Assembly (NCBI RefSeq): GCF_000169335.1
Contig: NZ_AAXW01000005.1
Coordinates: 1-64,000 of the forward strand
Direction of reading: 5' to 3'
Length of the DNA stretch: 64,000 bases
DNA from: Crocosphaera chwakensis CCY0110
Lineage (GTDB): Bacteria > Cyanobacteriota > Cyanobacteriia > Cyanobacteriales > Microcystaceae
Shown: piece by piece, positions 26,039-35,800 of the stretch
Numbering within the stretch: position 1 is the first letter of the stretch
Layout: each line of letters begins with the position of its first letter
The notes under the pieces: model-generated
The model's database searches: none
The model's input: the letters and a program-made list of their open reading frames with translations, nothing else
What the model was told of the DNA's origin: nothing
Position numbers and translations under genes: made by a program

Positions 26039-26809
26039 ATGGTAGAAGCAATTAGACTCGATCAAGTATCCCTGTGGCGTAGAACCCAAGAAGAGTTTTC
26101 TTATGATTTAAAGAAAACCATCTTGTCTATGTTAGAAGGGAAATACCGTCAACCATCAAGGAAATTAATTCTTGACCGTATTAATTTGACGGTTCATGCT
26201 GGGGAAAAAATCGGTATCATTGGAGCCAATGGGTCAGGAAAATCCACCCTACTCAAAGTGATCACAGGGATTTTAGAACCCACGTCAGGCCAAATTCGTG
26301 TCAAGGGAGAAATCGCTCCTTTGATTGAGTTAGGGGCAGGATTTGACGGAGAATTGTCCGTAACTGATAATATAATTCTTTACGGAGTGATGTTAGGCTT
26401 TCCGCGTCAAGAGATGAAAGAGCGTGTAGCCTCTATTTTAGAGTTTGCCGATTTAACAGAGTATAGCTTAGCTCCGGTTAAAGCCCTTTCATCAGGGATG
26501 GCCGCCCGTTTAGGGTTTTCTATCGCTACGGATGTAGAACCAGATATATTAATCCTAGACGAAGTGCTATCTGTTGGTGATGAAAGCTTTAAGCATAAAT
26601 GTCAAAAACGGATGGATAGATTATGGGGACACCACACAACAATTTTAGTGGTTTCTCATGGATTAGATTTCATTCAACAATCTTGCGATCGCGCTATTTG
26701 GCTCGATCAAGGCAAAGTTCGCTTTATCGGCGATACCGATGAAGCCATTCATCACTATCTCGTCTCTGTTCAAGAAAATTCAAAACTAGAATTACATAAT
26801 CATCTATGA
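26039..26809 (+). CDS. ABC transporter ATPase for polysaccharide export (Wzt/TagH-like)
   Basis: Nucleotide-binding subunit of the exporter. Walker A is GANGSGKST, Walker B is DILILDEVLSVGDESF, and the signature is ALSSGMAARLGFS; the SSGM variant in place of SGGQ is typical of Wzt/KpsT/TagH ATPases. At 256 aa it lacks the C-terminal carbohydrate-binding domain of long Wzt proteins, so export need not depend on recognising a terminal sugar. Its end overlaps the next start by 4 bp (ATGA). Confidence 0.93.
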   Translation: MVEAIRLDQVSLWRRTQEEFSYDLKKTILSMLEGKYRQPSRKLILDRINLTVHAGEKIGIIGANGSGKSTLLKVITGILEPTSGQIRVKGEIAPLIELGAGFDGELSVTDNIILYGVMLGFPRQEMKERVASILEFADLTEYSLAPVKALSSGMAARLGFSIATDVEPDILILDEVLSVGDESFKHKCQKRMDRLWGHHTTILVVSHGLDFIQQSCDRAIWLDQGKVRFIGDTDEAIHHYLVSVQENSKLELHNHL

Positions 26810-27738
26810 AAATTTTAATCACAGGGGGTGCCGGTTACATTGGCTCAATTTTAACCCCAACTTTATTGGCAAAAGGCTATGAAGTCACAGTATTAGACAG
26901 TTTTATGTTTGGCCAAAATAGTTTGGCTGATTGCTGTCAATACGATACCTTTAATGTGGTGCGTGGGGACTGTCGCAATGAATCGTTAATCAAAGAATTA
27001 CTTAAAGACGCTGATGTAATTATCCCCTTAGCTGCTTTAGTGGGTGCGCCCTTATGTAGTCGGGATGAAGTAGGAACCCGTACCATTAACTACGAAGCGG
27101 TTAAGATGATTTGCGATTTAGCTAGTCCCCAACAACGGATCTTAATGCCAGTAACGAATAGTGGTTATGGAATCGGAGAATCTGGTAAATTCTGTACCGA
27201 AGAGTCTCCCTTACGGCCAATTTCTCTTTATGGGACTACCAAAGTTGATGCCGAAAAAGCAGTTTTAGAACGAGAAAATAGTATGACGTTCCGACTCGCC
27301 ACTGTGTTCGGAATGTCCCCTAGAATGCGCGTTGATTTGTTGGTTAATGATTTTGTTTATCGTGCCTTTTATGATCGCGCAGTAGTCATTTTTGAAGGGC
27401 ACTTTAAGCGCAATTATATTCATATTCGAGATGTGGCTAAGGTATTTGTTCATGGTATTGAAAATTTTGAAACCATGAAAGGCAAACCCTACAATGTGGG
27501 ATTAGACGATGCTAATTTATCTAAGTTAGAATTATGCGCTGAAATCAAAAAATATTTACCTAAATTTGTCTATCTAGAAGCTCCCATCGGCGAAGATCCT
27601 GATAAACGAGACTATATTGTTTCAAATGCCCGTATTCTAAAAACAGGGTTTGAACCCGAATGGCCCTTAAGTCGAGGAATTCGAGAATTAATTAAAGGTT
27701 ATACCATTCTACGCAATAGTATCTATTCCAATGTCTAA
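26806..27738 (+). CDS. NAD-dependent epimerase/dehydratase (nucleotide-sugar SDR)
   Basis: Extended SDR enzyme acting on a nucleotide sugar. The Rossmann motif is GGAGYIGS at residues 7-14. The catalytic Tyr-Lys pair is in SLYGTTKVDAEK, and the Ser/Thr position is in VTNSGYGIG. At 310 aa it is complete. It is translationally coupled to the exporter ATPase, so it probably makes a sugar precursor for the exported polymer. UDP-glucose 4-epimerase-like activity is one possibility; the specificity is not readable. Confidence 0.9.
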   Translation: MKILITGGAGYIGSILTPTLLAKGYEVTVLDSFMFGQNSLADCCQYDTFNVVRGDCRNESLIKELLKDADVIIPLAALVGAPLCSRDEVGTRTINYEAVKMICDLASPQQRILMPVTNSGYGIGESGKFCTEESPLRPISLYGTTKVDAEKAVLERENSMTFRLATVFGMSPRMRVDLLVNDFVYRAFYDRAVVIFEGHFKRNYIHIRDVAKVFVHGIENFETMKGKPYNVGLDDANLSKLELCAEIKKYLPKFVYLEAPIGEDPDKRDYIVSNARILKTGFEPEWPLSRGIRELIKGYTILRNSIYSNV

Positions 27739-27765
27739 AACAACTAGGTAAACTTAGTCAAAAAG

Positions 27766-27808
27766 TGCAAGATTTTCAGCAAAAGGGCTAGAAGATTCTT
27801 GCATTTTT
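27766..27808 (+). terminator. Probable intrinsic terminator after the epimerase gene
   Basis: TGCAAGA and TCTTGCA are perfect 7-bp arms (27766-27772 and 27797-27803), followed immediately by TTTTTCTC. It lies 27 bp after the stop codon of the export operon. Confidence 0.6.
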
Positions 27809-28068
27809 CTCTTAAAACCTGTGTCCCGTACCCAATACCCCACACCCGAAAATTCCCATTAAATTAAGCATTACTTAGCCAAACCTCGTGGTAAGTTACC
27901 TAAAAGGGGTAAACAAACTTACCAAAAATCTCTATTATCGTAATTAGAGACTATTTCCTATAATAGATATTCCTTATAACGTTTTCTCGTAATTGATAAG
28001 CTAGGAATAAGCCCATTACCCAGGCTTATATCAAATCCGCTAAACTTGCTTGATTATTAACAACGATT
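27809..28068. other. topA upstream region with hairpin
   Basis: The spacer holds the inverted repeat GGTAAGTT/AACTTACC (27890-27923) and a consensus-like -10 TATAAT (27959-27964), about 105 bp before topA. No -35 is obvious. No ORF is present. Confidence 0.4.
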
Positions 28069-30714
28069 ATGTCAACCCTTGTTATTGTTGAATCACCCAC
28101 CAAAGCCCGTACCATTAGAAATTACTTACCCCAAGGATACCAAGTCGAAGCATCCATGGGCCATGTTCGGGATCTCCCCGCTTCAGCCGATGAAATACCA
28201 GCTTCCTACAAAGACAAAGACTGGGCAAACCTAGGAGTCAATGTAGAAAATGGCTTTGAACCCATTTATGTTATCCCCAAGGGCAAAAAAAAGGTGGTTC
28301 AGGGGTTAAAATCAGCGTTAAAAAGCGCAGATGAGTTAATCTTGGCCACTGACGAAGATAGAGAAGGAGAAAGCATTAGTTGGCATTTATTACAACTTCT
28401 CAAGCCCAAAGTCCCCATTAAACGCATGGTGTTCCACGAAATCACCCGTGAAGCGATTCAAAAATCCCTAAAAAATTGTCGAGATATTGACGAAAACTTA
28501 GTTCACGCTCAAGAAACTCGGCGTATTTTAGATCGTTTATACGGTTATACCCTTTCTCCCTTACTTTGGAAAAAAATCGCTTGGGGACTGTCTGCCGGTC
28601 GGGTTCAATCGGTGGCCGTGCGGTTACTGGTACAACGGGAACGCGATCGCCTTGCTTTCCAATCGGGGGGCTATTGGGATCTTAAAGCCTTATTGGAAAA
28701 GGAAAAAAGTCCCTTTGAAGCCAAGTTAATTACCTTAGGAGGCAAGAAAATCGCTACTGGGTCAGATTTTGACCCCAATACAGGGAAAATCGCTCAGGGG
28801 CGCGATGTGGTGCTGCTCAACGAACAAGAGGCCAACACCCTCAAAGAAAGATTAGAGGGGAAAACCTGGACGGTTACGAAAAAAGAAGAAAAAGCAACCA
28901 CCCGTAAACCCTACGCCCCGTTTACCACCTCCACCCTCCAACAAGAATCGAACCGTAAATTGAGTATATCGGCACGGGATACTATGCGGATTGCTCAGAA
29001 ACTTTATGAAGAAGGTTATATCACCTATATGCGAACCGACTCGGTTCACTTATCCGATGAAGCCATTAAAGCAGCCAGAAACTGCGTTGAAGAAAAATAT
29101 GGTAAAGAATATTTAAGCCCGAAACCCCGTCAATATACCACCAAAAGCAAAGGAGCCCAAGAGGCACACGAAGCCATTCGTCCGGCAGGAAATCGCTTCC
29201 GTACTCCCCAAGAAACTGGGTTATCGGGTCAAGAATTTGCCCTGTATGACCTCATTTGGAAGCGTACCGTCGCTTCTCAAATGGCTAACGCCAAATTGAC
29301 TCAAATTAGCGTTCTTTTAGATGTAGAAGACGCAGGTTTTCGGTCTTCTGGGAAACGAATCGATTTTCCTGGATTTTTCAGGGCTTATGTAGAAGGGTCT
29401 GATGATCCCGATGCGGCCATTGAAGATCAAGAAGTCATTTTACCGCCCCTAACAGAAGGCGATCATCCCGACTGTAAAGAATTAGATGTCTTGGGCCACG
29501 AAACTCAACCTCCGGCACGATATACAGAAGCTTCCTTAGTAAAAATGTTGGAAGGGGAAGGAGTTGGCCGGCCCAGTACCTACGCCAGCATTATCGGAAC
29601 GATTCGCGATCGCGGTTATGCCCAAATGCGGAGTAAAGCGTTAGTTCCTACTTTTACTGCTTTTGCAGTGGTTAATTTACTCGAAAACCATTTTCCTGAC
29701 TTGGTAGATACAAAATTTACCTCAAAAATGGAGCAAACCCTCGATGAAATTGCTACTGGGGAAGCACAATGGGTTCCCTATCTACAAAAATTTTACTCAG
29801 GGGAAGAAGGGTTAGACACTCAAGTTAAAGTACGAGTGGATCAAATTGACCCTGGAGTCGCTAAAGCCATTAATTTGGACAATTTAGACGCAACGGTGAA
29901 AATTGGCAAGTTTGGTCCTTATGTTGAAATTGAACAAGGGGAAGAGAAAATTACGGCTTCTATTCCTGCTGACTTAACCCCTTCCGATCTTAATCCTGAA
30001 CAAGTTAATAAGTTACTGAAACAGAAAACCGAGGGACCAGAGAAGTTAGGGTTACACCCAGAAACCGGCGAACCGATTTATATTTTGATTGGTAGTTACG
30101 GGCCCTATGTTCAATTAGGAGAAGTCAGCGAAGAGAATAAAAAGCCAAAACGGGCTTCTTTACCCAAGGGAACTAAGATTGAAGATGTTACCTTAGACAT
30201 GGCGGTGGGGTTATTGGCCTTACCCCGTTTACTAGGAACTCATCCAGATACCGAAGCAAAAATTAAAGCCAGTTTAGGACGGTTTGGCCCTTATGTGGTG
30301 CATGATCAAGGAAAAAACGGCAAAGATTATCGATCGCTGAAAAAAGAAGATGATGTTTTAACGGTGACGTTAGAAAGGGCCTTAGAATTACTGGCCCAAC
30401 CCAAAAAAGGACGGGGTGGAGGTCGCACCAAGAAACCGTTAAAAGAGTTAGGAGTTCATCCTGAAGACCAAGAACCAGTTAATGTTTATGAAGGTCCTTA
30501 TGGGGTTTATGTTAAACACGGTAAAGTCAATGCTGGTTTACCAGAGGGAGAAACCGTTGAAACTATTACCTTAGAAAAAGCGTTAGAATTATTAGCAGCC
30601 AAAGCTTCAACTAAGAAGAAAACAACCCGAAAAACCACAAGTAAGACCAAGAAAACCACGACAAAACGGACGACTAAAAGTAAAACCAACACCACTAAAG
30701 AGACAAAATCTTAA
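28069..30714 (+). CDS. topA: DNA topoisomerase I
   Basis: Type IA topoisomerase that relaxes negative supercoils. The TOPRIM domain begins LVIVESPTKARTI and includes DEDREGESISWH. The catalytic Tyr is in EGYITYMRTDS. At 881 aa it has the core plus several C-terminal TopoI repeat units, with repeated LGxHPET/FGPYV motifs such as KFGPYVEIEQG and RFGPYVVHDQG. These replace the zinc fingers of E. coli TopA. The tail is almost purely Lys/Thr/Arg (about residues 845-881) and should bind DNA. Confidence 0.97.
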   Translation: MSTLVIVESPTKARTIRNYLPQGYQVEASMGHVRDLPASADEIPASYKDKDWANLGVNVENGFEPIYVIPKGKKKVVQGLKSALKSADELILATDEDREGESISWHLLQLLKPKVPIKRMVFHEITREAIQKSLKNCRDIDENLVHAQETRRILDRLYGYTLSPLLWKKIAWGLSAGRVQSVAVRLLVQRERDRLAFQSGGYWDLKALLEKEKSPFEAKLITLGGKKIATGSDFDPNTGKIAQGRDVVLLNEQEANTLKERLEGKTWTVTKKEEKATTRKPYAPFTTSTLQQESNRKLSISARDTMRIAQKLYEEGYITYMRTDSVHLSDEAIKAARNCVEEKYGKEYLSPKPRQYTTKSKGAQEAHEAIRPAGNRFRTPQETGLSGQEFALYDLIWKRTVASQMANAKLTQISVLLDVEDAGFRSSGKRIDFPGFFRAYVEGSDDPDAAIEDQEVILPPLTEGDHPDCKELDVLGHETQPPARYTEASLVKMLEGEGVGRPSTYASIIGTIRDRGYAQMRSKALVPTFTAFAVVNLLENHFPDLVDTKFTSKMEQTLDEIATGEAQWVPYLQKFYSGEEGLDTQVKVRVDQIDPGVAKAINLDNLDATVKIGKFGPYVEIEQGEEKITASIPADLTPSDLNPEQVNKLLKQKTEGPEKLGLHPETGEPIYILIGSYGPYVQLGEVSEENKKPKRASLPKGTKIEDVTLDMAVGLLALPRLLGTHPDTEAKIKASLGRFGPYVVHDQGKNGKDYRSLKKEDDVLTVTLERALELLAQPKKGRGGGRTKKPLKELGVHPEDQEPVNVYEGPYGVYVKHGKVNAGLPEGETVETITLEKALELLAAKASTKKKTTRKTTSKTKKTTTKRTTKSKTNTTKETKS

Positions 30715-31077
30715 GGTGAAATGTCTGACTCATATCTTGCACCTTACGATAAAATTAGCTAGTTTAGACATCTCTCTTCTAACTCCCTCCTATCCCCTCC
30801 TTTAAACGAGGGGTAGGGGGAATGGCAATAGTATTTGTTTTTGACTATAATTATTTGAGAACTAATTTTCTTTAGTTTTTCTGTAAAGCGTGCAAGATGT
30901 CAGTCTGATGGATATTTGTATCGGTGACAGTACAAAGACAGATTATGACATTATCTAGGATAGGAAATACGCGCCCTACAAGGTTTTTTTACTACAGAAA
31001 AACCAGAAGTTAATTAAATTACAAAACACGATACCTAAGATTGCTGAGCAAATATACAGCGTATAAAATAACACTTA
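30715..31077. other. Intergenic region after topA
   Basis: No gene is seen in these 363 bp. CCCCT/AGGGG arms near 30793-30812 form a hairpin that may end the topA transcript. TATCTTGCAC (about 30733) and GTGCAAGATG (about 30890) are inverted copies of a short motif that recurs elsewhere in spacers. Confidence 0.4.
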
Positions 31078-31308
31078 TTAATTATCAACAGAGTTCCACA
31101 ATACCCCCTCATGAGGAACTGTTGTGACTGGGGTTGAAGATGAAGTCATAGTAAACCCATAAATAATAGGTAACGAACCTAGAACGAACGAACCTAACAC
31201 CACTAGGAAGATCATCATTAAAGGGTTTTCTTGAGGTTTGCGTAGGGTTCCGTTGGTAGATACCACCTCATTTTTAGCGTTTTTAAGTTCATGAATATTA
31301 ACGTGCAT
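31078..31308 (-). CDS. Small single-pass membrane protein, unknown function
   Basis: A 76-aa protein with a polar N-terminus of about 28 residues, one membrane helix (MMIFLVVLGSFVLGSLPIIY) and a short Thr/Ser-rich tail. It is not a high-light-inducible protein: the chlorophyll-binding ExxN motif is absent. The upstream 90 bp carry a GTAACTTTAGTTAC palindrome (31356-31369) and an HLR1-like direct repeat (31375-31392), suggesting regulation. I do not recognise the family. Confidence 0.6.
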   Translation of the reverse strand: MHVNIHELKNAKNEVVSTNGTLRKPQENPLMMIFLVVLGSFVLGSLPIIYGFTMTSSSTPVTTVPHEGVLWNSVDN

Positions 31309-31825
31309 TGATTTTTCTTGTTATGTTAATGTTCTCTGACTCCATTTTATAAAAAGTAACTTTAGTTACACTTTATTTTTACAAAATGTAACTATTTATA
31401 CAGAAAACATATTAAATACACAAATATATTCAACATATAAAAAATTTAATTGAAATTTTAGATTTGGATCTCAAACACCATGAGTTTCTAGAGTGTTTAC
31501 AATTTTTGTCCTGTACTTACAGCACTTTGCAAGTTATTAAACTACATCTAACATCTGTCTTCTGCCTCCTGCCTCCTGCCTTCTGCCTCAAAGCGATAAC
31601 TGTTGTACCTCACTAAGTCGAAAACTGCTGTAGAGCGATCGCGTATCATCAAAGGGTTTTAGAATTTAGAAATAACAAGGATTTTCCGAGATTGATGGAA
31701 GAGGGATATATTCATCTAACAGAAGAAAGATGAAATGATTTGTACTGGTTTAAGATATTTTTGTAAAAATAGGTTAGTGAGGAGTTGTTCTCATCTGAAG
31801 CCACAGCCTTTATGTCAAACCCTCC
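31309..31825. other. Intergenic region with possible operators and a MITE
   Basis: The left part holds the palindrome and direct repeat in front of the small membrane-protein gene. The right part holds MITE copy 2 and about 190 bp leading into the first histidine kinase gene, where no promoter or gene is evident. Confidence 0.45.
31518..31632. mobile_element. MITE-like element, copy 2
   Basis: Identical by eye over all 115 bp to copy 1, with the same TACAGCA...TGCTGTA ends and internal heptamers. It inserts in the spacer before the first hybrid kinase gene. Identity over the full length implies recent movement or gene conversion. Confidence 0.8.
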
Positions 31826-34800
31826 ATGTCAATTCAATTAGACGATATTTTAATGACTGAGGAGCTATCTTTGCGATCGCCTCGTCAGCCCAATTTACAG
31901 GCCGAAAATGAGGCGTTGCGATCGCTGGCTCGGCAGTTAGTCCACAAACCAGAAAAAATGCTGCAAAGCTTGGTAGAGATGTCGGTAGAGTTATGCGATG
32001 CGGGAACGGCTGGAGTCAGCCTACTAGGAACACAGCCCGATAATCAGGAAAACTTTTGTTGGGTCGCCATAGCCGGAACCCTAGCATCCCAAAGAGGAGG
32101 CTGTACGCTACGCAACAATAGCCCTTGTGGGATCTGTCTGGAGCAGGGTTCTCCCATGTTGTTTTCCCATCCTGAGCGGTATTTTACCTATTTTCAAGCA
32201 GCTAATATCCCTTTTGTAGAAGCGTTAGTGTTACCCTTAATTTGCGAAAAACAAGCACTCGGCACGATTTGGATTATCACCCACGACGAAGGTAAGCAGT
32301 TTGATGGCGAAGATGTAAGGCTGATGAGTGGGTTGGCAGATTTTACAGCGGCCGCATTGCTACGAAACCAACAATACACTCAGCAATTACTAGCAAGCAA
32401 CACTCGACTTGTAGCAGAAGAGTCTGATCGCAAGCAGGCTGAAGCAAGAGCCGAGGCTTTAATTGCTAATCTACCCGGTGGAGCAGCATTTGTGGTAGAT
32501 CAAGAACTGCGCTATTTGTTAGCGGCAGGAGAAGCTTTAGCGATCGCCAATTTTAAACCAGAAGATTTCATCGGCCATACCATTTTTGAGGTGCTACCCC
32601 CTCAACTTGCGGCTAGTTATGAACCGATGTACCGTCAAGCTCTCGCAGGGGAACCCTTTGAGCATGAACACCAAGCCCACGATCGCTGGTATATTTCCCG
32701 TGGTACACCACTGTATGACAGCAAGGCTGAAGTCTATACTGTCTTGGTGATTTCCTATGACATCACTGACCGCAAACAGGCTGAAGTTGCCCTGCGTGAG
32801 TCAGAAGAAAAATATCGATCGCTGTTCAACTCAATGGACGAAGGATATTTCCTGGTTGATGTGATTTTTGACGAAAATGATCAGCCCATTGACCTGTTCT
32901 ATATCGATGAGAATCCAGCCGCAATTCGCATGACGGGGCAAAGTTTTCGTGGGCGGCGACTTAGAAAAATTAGTCCTAACTATGAAGAATATTGGTACGA
33001 GATTTTTGGTCGCGTTGCCCAAATGGGTCAAAGTAAACGGCTAGAGCGATATGCTGAACCTGACAAAATTTGGTACGATTTTTATGTATTTAAAGTTGGT
33101 GGTGATGACACTCAACGAGTTGCGGTTGTGTTTAATGATATTACTGACCGCAAACGGGCTGAAGCAACCTTGGAGGCTAACGCCAAACGACAAGAGTTTT
33201 TGCTGGAATTAAGCGATACCCTCCGACCTTTAGTAGATGCAGAAGCGATTAGCTATCAGGCCGCCTGCATCCTCGGCCAACATTTAAAGGCCAATCGGGT
33301 TGGCTACGCAGAAGCCGACGACAACGATGAAACTATCGTCGTCACACACAATTACACCGATGGCGTGTTAGGCATTGAGGGGCGATATCATTACGACGAT
33401 TATGGATCGGAATTATTGCGAGAATTTAAGGCTGGACGGACGGTTGTACGTGGTGATATCGCCAATGATCCATCCCTGACGGATAAAGAAAAAGCAGCCC
33501 ATGCGGTACTGCAACTGGGGGCTACGGTCAATGTGCCTTTGGTCAAGGCAGGGCGACTGGTGGCGGTGCTGTTTGTTCACTTCCAATCTGCCCATGAGTG
33601 GTTAGACAGTGAACTGGTACTCATCACCGAAGTCGCCGAGCGGATTTGGGATGCGGTCAAGCGCGCCCGTGCCGAAGCAGCCTTACGGGAATCGGAACTT
33701 CAGCGAGTGAGAGAACAATCTGCTCGTGAGCAGGAACAGCAACGTGCTGAATCCTTAGCTGAAGTAAACCACGCTAAAACTCAGTTTTTTAGCAATGTGT
33801 CTCATGAATTTCGTACACCATTAACCCTGTTGTTGAGTCCACTAGAAGATGCCATCGCTCAGTTAGGGAAGAACAAAGGAAAGCAGGATAATGTCAAAAA
33901 ACAACTACAATTAGCCTACCGCAATGCCTTACGTTTACTCAAACTGGTCAATACCCTGCTGGACTTTTCTCGTATAGAAGCAGAGCGAATTGAAGAAAAC
34001 TATCAACCGACGGATTTAGCAGCCTATACAACTGATTTAGCCAGTCTATTTCGTTCAACCATTGAAAATGCAGGTTTACAATTTATGGTTAATTGTCAGC
34101 CTCTGTCAAAATTAATCTGGGTAGACCGAGAAATGTGGGAAAAAATTGTTCTCAATCTACTCTCGAATGCTTTTAAATTTACTTTTGAGGGAGAAATTCG
34201 GGTGAGTTTGCGAGAAGAAGAAGATAATAGCAAGACTAATAATAAATTTGCCGTTCTCGAAGTTCAAGACACCGGCATTGGCATCTCAAGTGAAGAACTT
34301 CCCCATATTTTCGAGCGATTTTATCAGAGCAAAAGCCACCAAGGACGGAGTTATGAAGGGTCGGGTATTGGTTTATCGTTGGTAGCGGAATTAGTGAAAC
34401 TCCATGGCGGTACGGTTGAAGTAAGCAGTCAAGTGGGGAAGGGAACAACATTTACCATAACCTTACCCACAGGAACCGAACATTTACCAATCAATGAGCA
34501 AGCGCACCTTGTCGACCAATCTCAAGATAAATCCTTTGTTGACACTGGCGAGGCTAATGCGTTTGTCAAAGAAGCTCAAAGTTGGCTACCAGAGATAAAT
34601 TTAACCTTAGAAGAAACTGAACCCGTTCAGGTTTTGTCTGAATCTGAGGCAAAAGCTAAAATTCTTCTCGTTGAAGATAATGCGGATATGCGTAACTATC
34701 TCAAAAGACTATTAGACCCCTATTACGAGGTAGAAACTGCCAATGATGGTTTAGAGGCTTTGACCTTAATTCGTAATGTTTCAGATCATAACAATCATGG

Positions 34801-35800
34801 TGCTATGTATGATCTCATACTGACAGATATCATGATGCCCAGGTTAGATGGCTTTGAGTTATTGCAATCGCTAAGAGATAATTCTGAGATGCAAAAAATA
34901 CCGATTATTATGCTCTCAGCACGAGCAGGGGAAGAATTCCAAATAGAAGGATTAGAAGCAGGGGCCGATGACTATTTATGGAAACCTTTCTCCGCAAGGC
35001 AACTCTTAGCGCGAGTTAAGACTCATTTGAAACTGACTCAGATGCGACAAGTTCAGGCATTGAACGAAACCCTGGAGGCGCAGGTGAAGATACGGACTGC
35101 TCAGCTTGAAGCGATTAATGAAGAATTAGAGGCTTTTTCCTATTCGGTATCCCACGACTTACAAACCCCTCTGCGCTATATCAGCAGTTTTGTGGAACGG
35201 TTGCAGGGAAAACTGGATGCCCATGCTGATGCCAGTAGTCTGCGCTATCTTAGCATCATCAACGAAGCAACCAGTCAAGCCCATCGGATGATCGAGGACC
35301 TGTTGGAATTTTCCCGTGGGAGTAATACTCAACTACGCCTAACGCAAGTCTCGATGGAGCAACTGGTGCAAGAAGTGCGATCGCAACTAAAACCAGAAAT
35401 CAGCGATCGCCTCATTGAGTGGCACATTGAACCCTTACCAGAGGTTCAGGGCGATCCCCAAATGTTACGACTTGTTTGGCAAAATTTAATGTCAAATGCT
35501 GTTAAGTATACTTGTAATTGTTCGACTGCAATAATTACTATCAGTAGTAGGATTGATGATAACGAGATTGTTTTCTTTGTTGAAGACAACGGAGCCGGAT
35601 TTGATATGAAATACCAAAATCGCCTGTTTAGCCTGTTTCAACGGTTACATTCCCAGGAACAGTTTGCTGGCACTGGTGTAGGATTAGCAAATGTGAGACG
35701 GATTATTCATCGTCATGGTGGACGGGTTTGGGCTGAAAGCACAGTTAATCAAGGAGCAAGATTCTACTTCTCCCTACCCAAACAGGAGAAACAAAAATGA
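31826..35800 (+). CDS. Giant hybrid histidine kinase with two kinase modules
   Basis: Soluble multidomain sensor kinase of 1324 aa with no membrane helix. Order: GAF (about 40-195), PAS (about 205-325), PAS (about 330-450), GAF (about 460-620), HisKA with FFSNVSHEFRTPL, HATPase with VQDTGIGI and GSGIGLSLV, a receiver with LLVEDNADMR, phosphoacceptor DIMMPRLDGF and Lys in YLWKPF, then a second HisKA of phytochrome type (FSYSVSHDLQTPLRY) and a second HATPase (VEDNGAGFD, GTGVGLANV). Two complete kinase modules in one chain are uncommon. The stop overlaps the next kinase start (ATGA). It could sense small ligands or redox; the signal is unknown. Base composition seems slightly more GC-rich than its neighbours. 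Confidence 0.92.
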   Translation: MSIQLDDILMTEELSLRSPRQPNLQAENEALRSLARQLVHKPEKMLQSLVEMSVELCDAGTAGVSLLGTQPDNQENFCWVAIAGTLASQRGGCTLRNNSPCGICLEQGSPMLFSHPERYFTYFQAANIPFVEALVLPLICEKQALGTIWIITHDEGKQFDGEDVRLMSGLADFTAAALLRNQQYTQQLLASNTRLVAEESDRKQAEARAEALIANLPGGAAFVVDQELRYLLAAGEALAIANFKPEDFIGHTIFEVLPPQLAASYEPMYRQALAGEPFEHEHQAHDRWYISRGTPLYDSKAEVYTVLVISYDITDRKQAEVALRESEEKYRSLFNSMDEGYFLVDVIFDENDQPIDLFYIDENPAAIRMTGQSFRGRRLRKISPNYEEYWYEIFGRVAQMGQSKRLERYAEPDKIWYDFYVFKVGGDDTQRVAVVFNDITDRKRAEATLEANAKRQEFLLELSDTLRPLVDAEAISYQAACILGQHLKANRVGYAEADDNDETIVVTHNYTDGVLGIEGRYHYDDYGSELLREFKAGRTVVRGDIANDPSLTDKEKAAHAVLQLGATVNVPLVKAGRLVAVLFVHFQSAHEWLDSELVLITEVAERIWDAVKRARAEAALRESELQRVREQSAREQEQQRAESLAEVNHAKTQFFSNVSHEFRTPLTLLLSPLEDAIAQLGKNKGKQDNVKKQLQLAYRNALRLLKLVNTLLDFSRIEAERIEENYQPTDLAAYTTDLASLFRSTIENAGLQFMVNCQPLSKLIWVDREMWEKIVLNLLSNAFKFTFEGEIRVSLREEEDNSKTNNKFAVLEVQDTGIGISSEELPHIFERFYQSKSHQGRSYEGSGIGLSLVAELVKLHGGTVEVSSQVGKGTTFTITLPTGTEHLPINEQAHLVDQSQDKSFVDTGEANAFVKEAQSWLPEINLTLEETEPVQVLSESEAKAKILLVEDNADMRNYLKRLLDPYYEVETANDGLEALTLIRNVSDHNNHGAMYDLILTDIMMPRLDGFELLQSLRDNSEMQKIPIIMLSARAGEEFQIEGLEAGADDYLWKPFSARQLLARVKTHLKLTQMRQVQALNETLEAQVKIRTAQLEAINEELEAFSYSVSHDLQTPLRYISSFVERLQGKLDAHADASSLRYLSIINEATSQAHRMIEDLLEFSRGSNTQLRLTQVSMEQLVQEVRSQLKPEISDRLIEWHIEPLPEVQGDPQMLRLVWQNLMSNAVKYTCNCSTAIITISSRIDDNEIVFFVEDNGAGFDMKYQNRLFSLFQRLHSQEQFAGTGVGLANVRRIIHRHGGRVWAESTVNQGARFYFSLPKQEKQK

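Noticed and set aside
34236..34451. Antisense frames inside the hybrid kinases
   Set aside because: They shadow conserved ATPase motifs and have no independent signals.
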